Part shown: one piece after another, positions 9,401-16,965 of the stretch | Layout: each line of letters begins with the position of its first letter | Position numbering within the stretch: position 1 is the stretch's first letter | Origin: Chryseobacterium sp. StRB126 | GTDB lineage: Bacteria; Bacteroidota; Bacteroidia; Flavobacteriales; Weeksellaceae | Length of the DNA: 64,000 nucleotides | Assembly (NCBI RefSeq): GCF_000829375.1 | Contig: NZ_AP014624.1 | Span: 4,774,001 to 4,838,000 of the forward strand | Direction: 5' to 3' | Made by a program: the position numbers and the translations under genes | Notes under the pieces: generated by a model | What the model was told of the DNA's origin: nothing | What the model saw: the letters and a program-made list of their open reading frames with translations, nothing else | Databases searched by the model: none

Positions 9401-9649
9401 ACTTCTTTTGCTTTCATTGTAGGGATGCTTCCATTGGTTTGGACGCAGGGAGCTTCTGCAAAAGGGAACCACTCAATCGGTTATAGTACTGTAGGAGGAA
9501 TGCTTACAGGAGTGGTATTTGGAATCTTCATTATTCCGGTAATGTATGTGGTTTTCCAGTACCTGCATGAAAAAATGCCAAGCAAAAAGAAAAAAAGACT
9601 TCTTAAAAAGCAGATGGAAGAAGAACTTTTAGCTTCAACTATTAATTAA
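6464..9649 (+). CDS. RND multidrug efflux pump, AcrB/MexB (HAE1) family
   Basis: 1061 residues, normal for the family. It begins with LKQFIERPVLSTVISIILLL, the first membrane helix. The proton-relay segment GIVVDDAIVVVEAVH (Asp-Asp in helix 4, about residue 405) is intact. Large periplasmic porter and docking loops lie between helix 1 and 2 and between helix 7 and 8, and the C-terminal half repeats the helix bundle (VGLLAKNAILIVEFA). It is a homotrimeric proton-driven exporter of hydrophobic drugs and dyes. The permease lies between the adaptor gene (38 bp before) and the outer-membrane gene (191 bp after). Confidence 0.97.
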   Translation: MLKQFIERPVLSTVISIILLLLGALSLFNLPIALFPDIAPPSVQVTAFYPGANAEVVARSVATPIEEAVNGVENMTYMTSNSSNDGTMTLSVFFKQGSDPDNAAVNVQNRVSKAMSQLPQEVVQAGISTQKVQNSMIMFMGLSSDDPKQYDELFLQNYLKINVIPQIQRIPGVAQAQVFGTRDYSMRIWLKPDRLAANNLSPQEVLNAIKDHNLEAAPGRLGQGSKETYEYILKYKGKLNKGEDYESIAIKANSDGSFLRLKDVARVEFGSYTYTATNRVDGKPVAGFAILQTAGSNANEILTEIEKQVDQFSTTLPKGVKPIIMYNSKDFLDASIHQVVETLVIAFILVFIVVFIFLQDFRSTLIPAIAVPVAIIGTFFFLQLFGFSINMLTLFALVLAIGIVVDDAIVVVEAVHSKMEQTGMPVEHATMNSMSEISGAIISITLVMCAVFIPVGFMQGPAGVFYRQFAFTLAIAIMISAVNALTLSPALCALFLNDPQGEHGEHGQKKGFGARFFNAFNASFNNMTKKYIYSLKFLIKNKWVAIGGLVVITAASIFMIKKAPSGFIPTEDQGFVLYAVNTPPGSSLERTHNATAQIDKIINGEKATNHLWVADGMNFISNANASPYSAGFIKLKDYDKRGDMKDPDQIAAALTGKVSQVKDANAFFFNFPTIQGFGNVSGFEFMLQDKTNGSFEQLGTTTQQFIGELMKRPEIAFAFTTYAAGNPQYTIDVDTDKANQLGVSVTELMQTMQIYYGSSFVSDFNRFGKYYRVMAQADIPYRTDINSLEGIYVKNKSGEMVPAKTLVTLKRTFGPETVTRNNLFNAVTINGTPKPGYSTGDAIKAVEEVAKQSLPRGYGYEWTGITREEIKTGGQTTFIFLLSILFVYFLLAAQYESYILPFAIILTIPTGIFGVFAFTGLAGIDNNIYVQVGLIMLVGLLAKNAILIVEFAVQRRKAGRSLIESALQASRLRLRPILMTSFAFIVGMLPLVWTQGASAKGNHSIGYSTVGGMLTGVVFGIFIIPVMYVVFQYLHEKMPSKKKKRLLKKQMEEELLASTIN

Positions 9650-9840
9650 ATAATAATGATATATATAAACCACAAAAGATTTTAAACACTTAAGTTTTTT
9701 AAGTAAAAGCTTTGTGCATAAGAAGTACACATAAGTTTTTGAAAATCTCTGACTTTCTTATCATCAAACATCTGTGTAAATCTGCGTAATCTGTGGGAAA
9801 TAATAAACCTCAACATTATTTAAGTCATTAAACAAAAACT
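9650..9840. repeat. dispersed repeat inside the efflux operon
   Basis: The 191-bp gap between pump and channel genes carries CACTTAAGTTTTTTAAGT (about 9688-9705) and, at 9776-9801, AAACATCTGTG, AATCTGCGTAAT and CTGTGGGAAATAA. The last part is found in reverse orientation at 60180-60215 and in weaker form near 3241-3330. No terminator or promoter is obvious, so transcription probably continues into the channel gene. Confidence 0.65.
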
Positions 9841-11253
9841 ATGAAAAGACTAAAAAATATTATATTAACATTCGCCATAGCTTTAGGATCTGTTTCGTGT
9901 GTGTCAAAACTGGCATACACGGAGCCGGACCTTCCGCTTCCGGAAAAATTCCAGTACACAGCTACTGCTGATACAGCAAGCATAGCCAATCTGGAATGGA
10001 AACAGTTTTTCAATGATCCTATTCTACAGGGATTGATTGAAAAAGGGATTAAAAATAATTATGATCTTCAAATTGCCTTAAAACAGGTAGCTTCTTCACA
10101 GGAAAAACTGAAACAGGCAAAATATATGCAATACCCTGACGTTGGTTTTGGAGTAGCGGCTCAGATTTCTAAGCCATCCAAAAACAGCATGAACGGGCAA
10201 AGTTTAAACCTATTTTTAGGGCAAAGCCATGTTGAAGATTATAATGCAGCTTTCAATTTATCATGGGAAGCTGATATCTGGGGGAAAATTAAAAATCAAC
10301 AGGAAGTTTCCAGAATGCAGTATCTGCAGACTTATGAAGGTTCCAAAGCCATCCAGACCCAGGTTGTAGCAGCAATTGCGCAAGGATATTACAATCTTTT
10401 GATGCTTGACAAACAATTAGCGATTGCAAAATCCAATTTAGAGCTAAGCAGCAATACCCTAATGATTACCCAAAAAATGTGGGAAAGTGGTGATACAACT
10501 TCATTGGGTGTTCAGCAGGCCAATGCTCAGAAGCAGGCTACTGAACTTTTGATTTCTCAATTGGAACAGAACATTGCCATTCAGGAAAACGCCTTGAGTA
10601 TTTTGGTTGGAGAAACCCCTAATAAAGTCAACAGAACTCTTGAAATGTCTGATACTTCTCTACCGCAGAATATCATAGCAGGTCTTCCGGCAGCTATGGT
10701 AAGCCGCAGACCGGATGTACGTCAGAAAGAATTGGTTTTACTGGAATCTAATGCTATGGTAGGAATTGCTCAGGCTGATATGTATCCAGCTTTAAAAATT
10801 ACAGCCAACGGCGGAGTGAATTCATTCAGATTTGATAACTGGTTTCAGATTCCTGCCTCATTATTTGGATCTGTTTTAGGAGGAATTACCCAGCCTATTT
10901 TCCAAAAAAGACAATTAAAAACAGATTTTGAGGTGGCTAAAATTCAAAGGGAGAAAAATGTATTAGCATTCCGTCAATCTGTATTGAATGCCGTTGGTGA
11001 AGTTTCCGATGCTTTGGTTTCTAATGAAAATCTGAAAGTTCAGGAACAAAAAGCAACTGAGCAAACTACGACATTGAAAGATGGAATTAAAAGTGCACAA
11101 CTTCTTTACAGAGGAGGTTCAGCCAATTATCTTGAAGTCATTACCGCACAGGGAAATTCTCTTCAGGCCGAGCTGAATCTTGCTTCCATTAAAAGACAGA
11201 GATTAAGCAGCATTGTAGATTTATACAGAGCGCTAGGTGGCGGTTGGAAGTAG
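9841..11253 (+). CDS. outer-membrane efflux lipoprotein, NodT/OprM (TolC) family
   Basis: 470 residues. The signal peptide ends with Ser-Val-Ser-Cys (Cys 20), typical of NodT-type lipoproteins. The protein has the internal duplication of the TolC family: long helical stretches (YDLQIALKQVASSQEKLKQA in repeat one; AVGEVSDALVSNENLKVQEQ in repeat two) and beta-strand segments, including SRRPDVRQKELVLLESNAMV, the usual RPDVRxAE block. It forms the outer-membrane exit channel of the pump encoded just upstream. Confidence 0.95.
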   Translation: MKRLKNIILTFAIALGSVSCVSKLAYTEPDLPLPEKFQYTATADTASIANLEWKQFFNDPILQGLIEKGIKNNYDLQIALKQVASSQEKLKQAKYMQYPDVGFGVAAQISKPSKNSMNGQSLNLFLGQSHVEDYNAAFNLSWEADIWGKIKNQQEVSRMQYLQTYEGSKAIQTQVVAAIAQGYYNLLMLDKQLAIAKSNLELSSNTLMITQKMWESGDTTSLGVQQANAQKQATELLISQLEQNIAIQENALSILVGETPNKVNRTLEMSDTSLPQNIIAGLPAAMVSRRPDVRQKELVLLESNAMVGIAQADMYPALKITANGGVNSFRFDNWFQIPASLFGSVLGGITQPIFQKRQLKTDFEVAKIQREKNVLAFRQSVLNAVGEVSDALVSNENLKVQEQKATEQTTTLKDGIKSAQLLYRGGSANYLEVITAQGNSLQAELNLASIKRQRLSSIVDLYRALGGGWK

Positions 11254-11272
11254 TAAATTAAATTATATTGTT

Positions 11273-11306
11273 AAAATGCAGTCCTTTTTTCAGGGCTGCA
11301 TTTTTA
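11273..11306 (+). terminator. terminator of the efflux operon
   Basis: AAATGCAGTCC pairs with GGGCTGCATTT (one G-T pair) around a T-rich loop, followed by a short T run. It lies 20 bp after the channel gene stop. Confidence 0.8.
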
Positions 11307-11331
11307 TATAGGTCTATGATGTGCTGATATA

Positions 11332-11964
11332 TCAGGGTGTGCTTTGTCCATATTTTTTTTGAACCGCAAACAAAGATCCCGCCGTAGAAGAATTTTTTGT
11401 AATAAATATATTATCAAACTGTGTCTCGCTAATCGTCACATTCAATGTATTATTACTCAATACCTTTACCATATCAGGAACAGTATTAGAATGGCCAACA
11501 ATAACTACAACTTTTCCTTGATTTTGTGCTAGAATGCTGTTAATAAATAATTGAGTAGCAGCAATGGTAGCGGCAGGTATATATTCTTTAATCGTAATTC
11601 CTTTGCTCGCTGCAAGTGGACTAGCTGTCTGCTTTGTACGGTTATATGGGGTTGTATAAATATTATCTATATGAACATTCTCAAGTAAACGTTTTAATTC
11701 ATTGGCCCTGAGTTTACCGGCATTCGTAAGATTAGGATCAGTTCCAAAGTTTTCTTTTTCTGCATGCCGTAACAGAATACATACCGTTTCTGTACTGCTG
11801 ATTTCTGAAGGAAGCGGAATTCCTAATGGATTTTCAGTACGGTTGGCTGAATTCGCAACACGATTTTCAACAGCAGCCTGTTGATTCTCCTGGCTGGAAA
11901 CTCTTTCACAACCGGTGAAAAAGACTACCATAGATGCCAAACCCGAAATAATTAGTTTTTTCAT
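11332..11964 (-). CDS. histidine phosphatase family lipoprotein (phosphoglycerate-mutase-like)
   Basis: 210 residues with a lipoprotein signal peptide (lipobox FFTGC, Cys 19). The catalytic motif LLRHAEK places Arg66-His67 in the usual RHG/RHA position. The second half has TTPYNRTKQTASPLA and the second catalytic histidine in VVIVGHSNTVP. Residues 20-60 are a low-complexity linker (NANR-like). The enzyme would act as a phosphatase in the periplasm or on the outer membrane; its substrate is not known. It stands alone, convergent with the efflux operon. Confidence 0.85.
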   Translation of the reverse strand: MKKLIISGLASMVVFFTGCERVSSQENQQAAVENRVANSANRTENPLGIPLPSEISSTETVCILLRHAEKENFGTDPNLTNAGKLRANELKRLLENVHIDNIYTTPYNRTKQTASPLAASKGITIKEYIPAATIAATQLFINSILAQNQGKVVVIVGHSNTVPDMVKVLSNNTLNVTISETQFDNIFITKNSSTAGSLFAVQKKYGQSTP

Positions 11965-12110
11965 AATTGTTTTACATTGTGTTTAAAAAATCTCTTAAAT
12001 AATCAATAAGGAAATTTAATATAAAAAACTCATATAAAGCCAATTACGAAAAAAAATAATGATTATTTCAATGGTATATTAAGCATTTCTGTAAAATCCA
12101 TAGTATGTCA

Positions 12111-13022
12111 TTATTTATTTTGAATAGAAAGAAATTCAATTAAATTATTGAAATCATTTTGAGTGTAACCTAATGATAAATAGTAAATATCATTGGCTTT
12201 TCTATACCAGGTCAGCTGACGTTTAGCATATCTTCGACTGTTCTTTTTAATTTCAGACACAGCAAAATCAAGATCCCACTCTCCATCAAAATATTTGAAT
12301 AATTCTGCATAACCAACTGTATTTAACGCAGTCAATCCTTTGAATTTCTCCAAACCTTTCACTTCATCCAAAAGACCCTTTTCCATCATGATATCAACCC
12401 TGCGATTGATTCTGTCATACAATTCTTCCCTTGGAGCTTCAATTCCGATTCTGATCACATTAAAATCTCTGGTATCCTGAGAAACAGCAATCTGTTCAGA
12501 GTATTTTCTATTCGTTTGCCAGATCACGTCAATTGCCCGTAAAAGTCTTCGATGATTGTGGATATCTACCACTTCAAAATATTCAGGATCCAGTTCCTTT
12601 AAAATTTCCTGAAGTTTTTCAACTCCTTCTTCCTCCATCATCTTCTGAAGCTTTTCCTGATTCTCAACATTGGCTTCAGGTAAATCATTCAGACCTTCAA
12701 TCACCGCTTTTTCATACATCATGCTTCCACCAACGAGAATTACGGTGTCATGATTTTGGAAAAGTTCATTGAGTTTTTTCAGAGCATCTTCTTCATATTG
12801 CCCAATAGAATAATATTCTTCTACGGAAAGGTTTCCGATAAAATGATGAGGTGCTTCAGCCAATTCCTCATCAGAAGGAGCCGCTGTTCCAATTTTCATT
12901 TCCTTAAAAAACTGTCGGGAATCACAAGAAACAATTTCGGTTTTGAAATGCTTTGCCAGATCAATTGCCAGTTTTGTCTTCCCTATTCCGGTGGGTCCTA
13001 CTACAGAAATCAGATTTTTCAT
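12111..13022 (-). CDS. miaA: tRNA dimethylallyltransferase
   Basis: 303 residues. MiaA adds a dimethylallyl group to A37 of tRNAs reading UNN codons. The P-loop GPTGIGKTKLAID starts at residue 9. It is followed by SCDSRQFFKEMKIGTAAPS (family SxDSRQxYxxxxIGTAKP), PHHFIG, and the later GGSMMYEKAVIEGL. The insertion domain and the C-terminal YAKRQLTWYRK are also present. It is divergent from yicC with a 95-bp spacer that contains a perfect 10-bp inverted repeat. Confidence 0.96.
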   Translation of the reverse strand: MKNLISVVGPTGIGKTKLAIDLAKHFKTEIVSCDSRQFFKEMKIGTAAPSDEELAEAPHHFIGNLSVEEYYSIGQYEEDALKKLNELFQNHDTVILVGGSMMYEKAVIEGLNDLPEANVENQEKLQKMMEEEGVEKLQEILKELDPEYFEVVDIHNHRRLLRAIDVIWQTNRKYSEQIAVSQDTRDFNVIRIGIEAPREELYDRINRRVDIMMEKGLLDEVKGLEKFKGLTALNTVGYAELFKYFDGEWDLDFAVSEIKKNSRRYAKRQLTWYRKANDIYYLSLGYTQNDFNNLIEFLSIQNK

Positions 13023-13042
13023 CAGTGCACATTCATTATTTT

Positions 13043-13069
13043 ATCTGTAAAATAGAATCTTTTACAGAT
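13043..13069. promoter_or_regulatory. perfect inverted repeat between miaA and yicC
   Basis: ATCTGTAAAA (13043-13052) and TTTTACAGAT (13060-13069) are a perfect 10-bp inverted repeat with a 7-bp spacer. It lies 21 bp before miaA and just before the yicC promoter box. It could be an operator or an RNA hairpin in the miaA leader. Confidence 0.5.
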
Positions 13070-13092
13070 TTCACTGTGCTAATTTAAATGTT

Positions 13093-13100
13093 TATCTTTG
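13093..13100 (+). promoter_or_regulatory. -7 box of yicC (TATCTTTG)
   Basis: An exact TAnnTTTG match 17 bases before the yicC ATG. No clear TTTG at -33. Confidence 0.6.
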
Positions 13101-13117
13101 TAGAACAATAAAAAACT

Positions 13118-13975
13118 ATGATTTTATCAATGACTGGCTTCGGTAGAGCCGAAGATGTTTTTGAAGGAAAAAAAATAACAATAGATATTAAATCACTGAA
13201 CAGCAAGAGCTTTGATTTAAATATCAAAATTCCTTTACGTTATAAAGAAAAAGAATTTGAGATCAGAAAAATTCTTAATGATAGAATTATCCGTGGAAAA
13301 GTTGACTGCTACGTCAATATTGAAAACCTTGAAGAATCTAATGATGTAAAAATCAATAAAGGTTTAATTGATTCATACATCAATGAACTTAAAAATATTG
13401 CATCTGATGCTCCTGATTTCGAATATCTGAAAATGGCAGTAAGACTTCCGGATGCTATCACCTCAAGACCTGATGAACTTACAGAAGGCGAATGGGAAGC
13501 ATTAGCAAAAATTGTTAATGCTGCAGTAGACCGTTTTGAAGAATTCAGAAAAACTGAAGGCAGCAATTTACATGAAGAGCTTAACAGAAATATTCAAAAC
13601 ATTGATAAATATCTGAGCGAAGTGATTCCTTTTGAAGAAGAAAGAATTGTGAGTGTGAAAGAACGTTACCAAAAGGCTCTGAAAGAATTCGAAAATGTAG
13701 ATGAAACGCGTTTCTATCAGGAAATGGCTTACTTCACAGAAAAATTGGATATTTCAGAAGAAAAGGTAAGACTTACACAACATTTGAAATATTACAAAGA
13801 AGTAATGGACAACGAATCTTTCAATGGTAAAAAACTGGGCTTTATTTCTCAGGAAATCGGAAGAGAGATCAACACATTAGGTTCCAAAGCCAATCATGCC
13901 GAAATTCAGAAACTTGTAGTGAGAATGAAGGATGATTTGGAAAAAATTAAAGAACAAACGTTAAACGTATTATAG
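13118..13975 (+). CDS. yicC: YicC family endoribonuclease
   Basis: 285 residues. It starts with the family hallmark MILSMTGFGRAE, followed by IDIKSLNSKSFDLNIKIPLR. The C-terminal DUF1732-type region contains NESFNGKKLGFISQEIGREI and ends NTLGSKANHAEIQKLVVRMK, as expected. YicC proteins are RNases that cut structured RNA; the exact targets here are unknown. It heads a cluster with gmk and nadA; the yicC-gmk neighbourhood is common in bacteria. Confidence 0.93.
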   Translation: MILSMTGFGRAEDVFEGKKITIDIKSLNSKSFDLNIKIPLRYKEKEFEIRKILNDRIIRGKVDCYVNIENLEESNDVKINKGLIDSYINELKNIASDAPDFEYLKMAVRLPDAITSRPDELTEGEWEALAKIVNAAVDRFEEFRKTEGSNLHEELNRNIQNIDKYLSEVIPFEEERIVSVKERYQKALKEFENVDETRFYQEMAYFTEKLDISEEKVRLTQHLKYYKEVMDNESFNGKKLGFISQEIGREINTLGSKANHAEIQKLVVRMKDDLEKIKEQTLNVL

Positions 13976-14045
13976 ACAATAGACCTATAGACAGGAGACT
14001 ATGAGATGCTGTCTCATATCTCCAATCTAAAAATCTCTAATCTAA
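13976..14045. repeat. intergenic inverted-repeat module (copy 2), yicC-gmk gap
   Basis: GGAGACTATGAGA (13994-14006) pairs with TCTCATATCTCC (14012-14023). The flanks contain ATAGACC/TCTCTAATCT words. The module fills the whole 70-bp gap between two co-oriented genes. Confidence 0.65.
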
Positions 14046-14609
14046 ATGGATAAAGTAATTATATTTTCAGCGCCATCTGGAAGCGGAAAAACCACATTGG
14101 TAAAGCATTCCCTGGAAACTTTCCCGGAACTGGAATTTTCAATATCATGTACTACAAGACAGCCAAGAGGAAGTGAAGTACATGCTGTGGACTATCATTT
14201 TTTATCACCTGATGAATTCCGACAGAAAATTTCAGAAAATGCCTTTGTAGAATATGAAGAAGTATACACTGATAAATATTACGGAACTTTAAAATCTGAA
14301 GTGGAAAAGATCTGGAATCAAGGAAAAGTTGTTATTTTTGATGTAGACGTAAAAGGAGGAATCTCCCTGAAAAAATACTTCGGAGAAAAGGCTTTGTCTA
14401 TTTTTATAGAGCCGCCCTCCATTGAAGAACTGGAACGAAGATTGATTTTAAGAAACACGGATGATGCGGAAACCATCAAAACCCGCGTTGAAAAGGCTGA
14501 AGAAGAAATGTCTTATGCCAGCGAATTTGACAGGATCGTAATCAATTCCGATCTTGATGAAGCTAAAAAAGAAATAGAAAGTTTAATAAAAAGTTTTATC
14601 AATAATTAA
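14046..14609 (+). CDS. gmk: guanylate kinase
   Basis: 187 residues, normal length. It phosphorylates GMP to GDP. The P-loop FSAPSGSGKTT begins at residue 7, followed by FSISCTTRQPRGSEVHAVDY (GMP-binding), FVEYEEVYTDKYYGT and VIFDVDVKGG (Walker B), then the lid IEELERRLILRNTDDAETIK. All expected blocks are present. It lies between yicC and nadA in the same direction, with repeat modules in both gaps. Confidence 0.97.
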   Translation: MDKVIIFSAPSGSGKTTLVKHSLETFPELEFSISCTTRQPRGSEVHAVDYHFLSPDEFRQKISENAFVEYEEVYTDKYYGTLKSEVEKIWNQGKVVIFDVDVKGGISLKKYFGEKALSIFIEPPSIEELERRLILRNTDDAETIKTRVEKAEEEMSYASEFDRIVINSDLDEAKKEIESLIKSFINN

Positions 14610-14716
14610 TGGACAGAAGATGGAGGTCAGAAGATGGAAGTGATATACTTTCGTCAAAATCTAACTTCTAATTTCTAACCTCTAACTTTTGATAATAAAA
14701 AAACATTAAGGTTGAT
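14610..14716. repeat. intergenic inverted-repeat module (copy 3), gmk-nadA gap
   Basis: The purine-rich left arm (about 14614-14640: AGAAGATGGAGGTCAGAAG and so on) can pair imperfectly with a right arm of CTAACTTCTAATTTCTAACC type (14661-14688). It belongs to the same style of module as copies 1 and 2. Confidence 0.6.
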
Positions 14717-15736
14717 ATGAGTACCGAAACATTAGAAAAAGCTAAATCTGCGATTCCTGTAAAAGGATTCCTGGATATAAAAGATATAACGATTCCTCAG
14801 GGAGAAGAATTGGTAAAAGCCATTCTGAAGCTTAAGGAAGAGAAAAATGCTGTAATCCTTGCCCATTATTACCAACCGGGAGAAATTCAGGATATCGCTG
14901 ATTTTCTTGGAGATTCTTTACAGCTGGCAAGACAGGCAAAGGAAACCAACGCTGATATGATTGTATTCTGTGGGGTACATTTCATGGCTGAAGCTGCAAA
15001 AATTCTTAACCCAACTAAAAAAGTAGTTCTTCCTGATACGATGGCTGGATGCTCTTTGGCAGACGGATGTTCAGGAGAAGGTTTGAGAAAAATGCGTGAA
15101 CAACATCCTAACGCTTTAATTGCCACTTACATCAACTGTAACGCAGAAACAAAGGCAGAAAGTGATATCATCGTAACAAGTTCAAATGCGGAAACAGTAA
15201 TTGAAGCTCTTCCTAAAGACAGACCAATTATTTTCGCACCGGATAAAAACCTTGGAAGATATTTATCTAAAAAGACAGGCCGTGATATGATCCTTTGGGA
15301 TGGAAGCTGCATCGTACACGAAGCATTTTCAATGGAAAGAATTGCAAAGCAACTTGCAGAGAACCCAGATGCAAAATTAATTGCACACCCGGAAAGTGAA
15401 GAAGCTGTTTTAAAATTAGCACACTTCATTGGTTCCACTTCTGCTCTATTGAATTATGTAGAAAAAGACGATTGTCAGAAGTTTATCATTGCAACAGAAG
15501 AAGGAATTCTTCACGAAATGAGAAAACGCGCACCACACAAGGAATTGATTCCTGCATTGGTTTTTGATGAAAGCTGCAACTGCTCAGAATGTTTCTATAT
15601 GAAACGTAATACAATGGAAAAATTGTATTTATGTATGAAATATGAACTTCCTGAGATCCTTATCGATGAAGAGTTAAGATTAAAAGCACTGAAGCCAATT
15701 GAGGCGATGCTTGATCTTTCTAAAAGTATAAAGTAA
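14717..15736 (+). CDS. nadA: quinolinate synthase A
   Basis: 339 residues. NadA condenses iminoaspartate with dihydroxyacetone phosphate to quinolinate, the first pyridine of NAD synthesis, using a 4Fe-4S cluster. Blocks seen: AVILAHYYQPGEIQDIADFL, FCGVHFMAEAAKILNP, DTMAGCSLADGCS, ATYINCNAETKAESD and DESCNCSECFYMKRNTMEK. The three cluster-type Cys positions are in place. nadB and nadC are not in this window. Confidence 0.97.
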   Translation: MSTETLEKAKSAIPVKGFLDIKDITIPQGEELVKAILKLKEEKNAVILAHYYQPGEIQDIADFLGDSLQLARQAKETNADMIVFCGVHFMAEAAKILNPTKKVVLPDTMAGCSLADGCSGEGLRKMREQHPNALIATYINCNAETKAESDIIVTSSNAETVIEALPKDRPIIFAPDKNLGRYLSKKTGRDMILWDGSCIVHEAFSMERIAKQLAENPDAKLIAHPESEEAVLKLAHFIGSTSALLNYVEKDDCQKFIIATEEGILHEMRKRAPHKELIPALVFDESCNCSECFYMKRNTMEKLYLCMKYELPEILIDEELRLKALKPIEAMLDLSKSIK

Positions 15737-15740
15737 ACAA

Positions 15741-15770
15741 AAAGCACTGTTTTTATTACAGTGCTTTTTT
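15741..15770. terminator. bidirectional terminator between nadA and the peptide cluster
   Basis: AAAGCACTGT-TTTTATT-ACAGTGCTTT followed by TTT on the plus strand and, on the minus strand, by T-rich bases as well. It ends nadA and the oppositely oriented peptide genes. Confidence 0.9.
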
Positions 15771-15791
15771 ATTTTTGTTTGGCCAGATGTA

Positions 15792-15995
15792 TTAAGAAAC
15801 TCCGCCATCCACACATTCCATACTTACAATTACACACGCTTTGCAGTATAAAGGAAGTGCCTGGTAAGCGCTGCATGGAGCATCGTTTGGCCCAGTTCCA
15901 TAAGTTGTATGTTGTGGACATCTGCTGCAGTTTGATCCTATTGCACCGTTTACGTATCCAAGCTCTTTTCTGTTTAATTTCTTTAAATTTTTCAT
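15792..15995 (-). CDS. Cys-rich leader-type small peptide ('bacteriocin-like'), member A
   Basis: 67 residues. The leader is MKNLKKLNRKELGYVNGA (charged helix ending in an NGA/GG-type site), followed by a core with six Cys: NC, RCP, PC, YC, AC and EC. The core shares with members B and C the layout CxxCP, YGxGP, C, LPxxC, VSMEC. Such leaders in Chryseobacterium are annotated as bacteriocin-like precursors; the maturation and function are unknown. Last gene of a four-gene minus-strand row, ending at the shared terminator. Confidence 0.8.
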   Translation of the reverse strand: MKNLKKLNRKELGYVNGAIGSNCSRCPQHTTYGTGPNDAPCSAYQALPLYCKACVIVSMECVDGGVS

Positions 15996-16036
15996 GGTAG
16001 TTTTAATTTTTTGATCTTGTAAAATAGTAGTTTGGC

Positions 16037-16249
16037 CTAGTGTCCGAAGTAATCAGAATAGTCTGAACCATAGCAATCTGCACTTACATCCACACAGTTT
16101 CTGCAATTAGGAGATAATCCCCAAAAAGCCATACAGCTATTGGTATATTCGGGGCCATCACCATAATTACCTCCTGTTGGACATCCTGCACAACCGGACA
16201 TTCCATTACCGTTGATATTTTTTAATTTTATTCTTGATAATTTTTTCAT
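16037..16249 (-). CDS. Cys-rich leader-type small peptide, member B
   Basis: 70 residues from MKKLSRIKLKNINGNG; a longer ORF from 16315 has no leader and is rejected. The core has six Cys in the same order as member A: GCAGCP, NYGDGP, NSC, NCRNC and ADC. The C-terminus is Tyr/Asp-rich (YGSDYSDYFGH). The gap to the next gene upstream is 37 bp, so the row is probably one transcript. Confidence 0.8.
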   Translation of the reverse strand: MKKLSRIKLKNINGNGMSGCAGCPTGGNYGDGPEYTNSCMAFWGLSPNCRNCVDVSADCYGSDYSDYFGH

Positions 16250-16286
16250 ACTGTAAAGATTTTGAATGATTTCAATTTGATTCAAA

Positions 16287-16457
16287 TTACAGCATCGGAG
16301 GATAACATTTTCCACCAGGCTTTAGCCAACATCCCCATTTGCCTCCTCCCATAAAGCATACAAGTTGTTCACTTCCGCATGCTTCAATTTGAATCTGTGT
16401 TGCACCACCACTGATGTTTTTCTTTTGGTCTCTTGATAATTTTTTAAATGTTTTCAT
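16287..16457 (-). CDS. leader-type small peptide, member D (short ORF)
   Basis: 56 residues read directly from the sequence: leader MKTFKKLSRDQKKNISGGAT with a clear double-glycine, then a core with four Cys (AC, VC, GC, KC) that is Gly/Trp-rich (CFMGGGKWGCWLKPGGKCYP). It does not share the six-Cys layout of A, B and C and looks like a different mature peptide behind the same leader type. It falls below a 60-residue cut-off, so gene calling is likely to miss it. Confidence 0.75.
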   Translation of the reverse strand: MKTFKKLSRDQKKNISGGATQIQIEACGSEQLVCFMGGGKWGCWLKPGGKCYPPML

Positions 16458-16529
16458 AATATTTTAATTTTAAGATGATAAGCAAAATGCAATGTTATAC
16501 AACAATGTTCTTCTATTATTAATAAGGAA

Positions 16530-16724
16530 TTAATATGGACCTATACAATCCATACTTACCAGTACTCTTTTTTTACAGCACTCTGGCAGTCCATGATAAT
16601 CTCCACATGATCTTGGTTCATTCGGACCATAAGGCCCAACAGGACAGGTTTCAAAGCAGTCCCAATTCCCCCCACCATTAATTGATTTTAAATATTCTCT
16701 TTTAATTTTTTTTGAATTTTTCAT
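16530..16724 (-). CDS. Cys-rich leader-type small peptide, member C
   Basis: 64 residues. Leader MKNSKKIKREYLKSINGGG with a double glycine, then a six-Cys core: DCFETCP, YGPNEPRSC, LPECC and VSMDC. Relative to A and B, one Cys has moved to make CC. First gene in the row (transcribed leftwards), 139 bp from the divergent thr leader. No clear TAnnTTTG box was found upstream. Confidence 0.8.
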   Translation of the reverse strand: MKNSKKIKREYLKSINGGGNWDCFETCPVGPYGPNEPRSCGDYHGLPECCKKRVLVSMDCIGPY

Positions 16725-16823
16725 TGGATTTTCGGTATAGTTAGTTATATAAATGTAAGGTTTTTAATTAATTAGACAAAATATTTCTCTAAAAAAGGAC
16801 TTATTAATTTATTATCTTAAAAG

Positions 16824-16853
16824 TTTGCTATTCCAAAATAATTTGTACATTTG
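16824..16853 (+). promoter_or_regulatory. thrAp: thr operon promoter (TTTG-N18-TACATTTG)
   Basis: TTTG at 16824-16827 and TACATTTG at 16846-16853, 18 bp apart. Both parts match the Bacteroidota consensus exactly. The predicted start is about 16858, only about 6 bases before the leader-peptide ATG. Confidence 0.8.
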
Positions 16854-16863
16854 TTCCGTTACA

Positions 16864-16965
16864 ATGAGTTTTCTAAGAAACATATCTGATATTTCTATCC
16901 TGAAGTCACCTATTTCAGGAGTATCTTCTGTTTCTACTTTTACAACTACAACAACTACCCCATAA
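16864..16965 (+). CDS. thrL: threonine operon leader peptide
   Basis: 33 residues. It starts MSFLRNISDISIL and ends STF followed by six consecutive Thr, then Pro and stop: seven Thr in the last nine residues, plus four Ile earlier. It sits between a good promoter and thrA. This is the classic layout of an amino-acid-sensing leader: ribosomes stall on the Thr codons when charged tRNA-Thr is scarce. E. coli thrL also mixes Thr and Ile, but there is no sequence homology claim here. Confidence 0.8.
   Translation: MSFLRNISDISILKSPISGVSSVSTFTTTTTTP

Noticed and set aside
16250..16315. N-terminal extension of peptide member B from ATG 16315
   Set aside because: It overlaps the end of member D and places the typical leader inside the protein; the ATG at 16249 gives the leader at the start.
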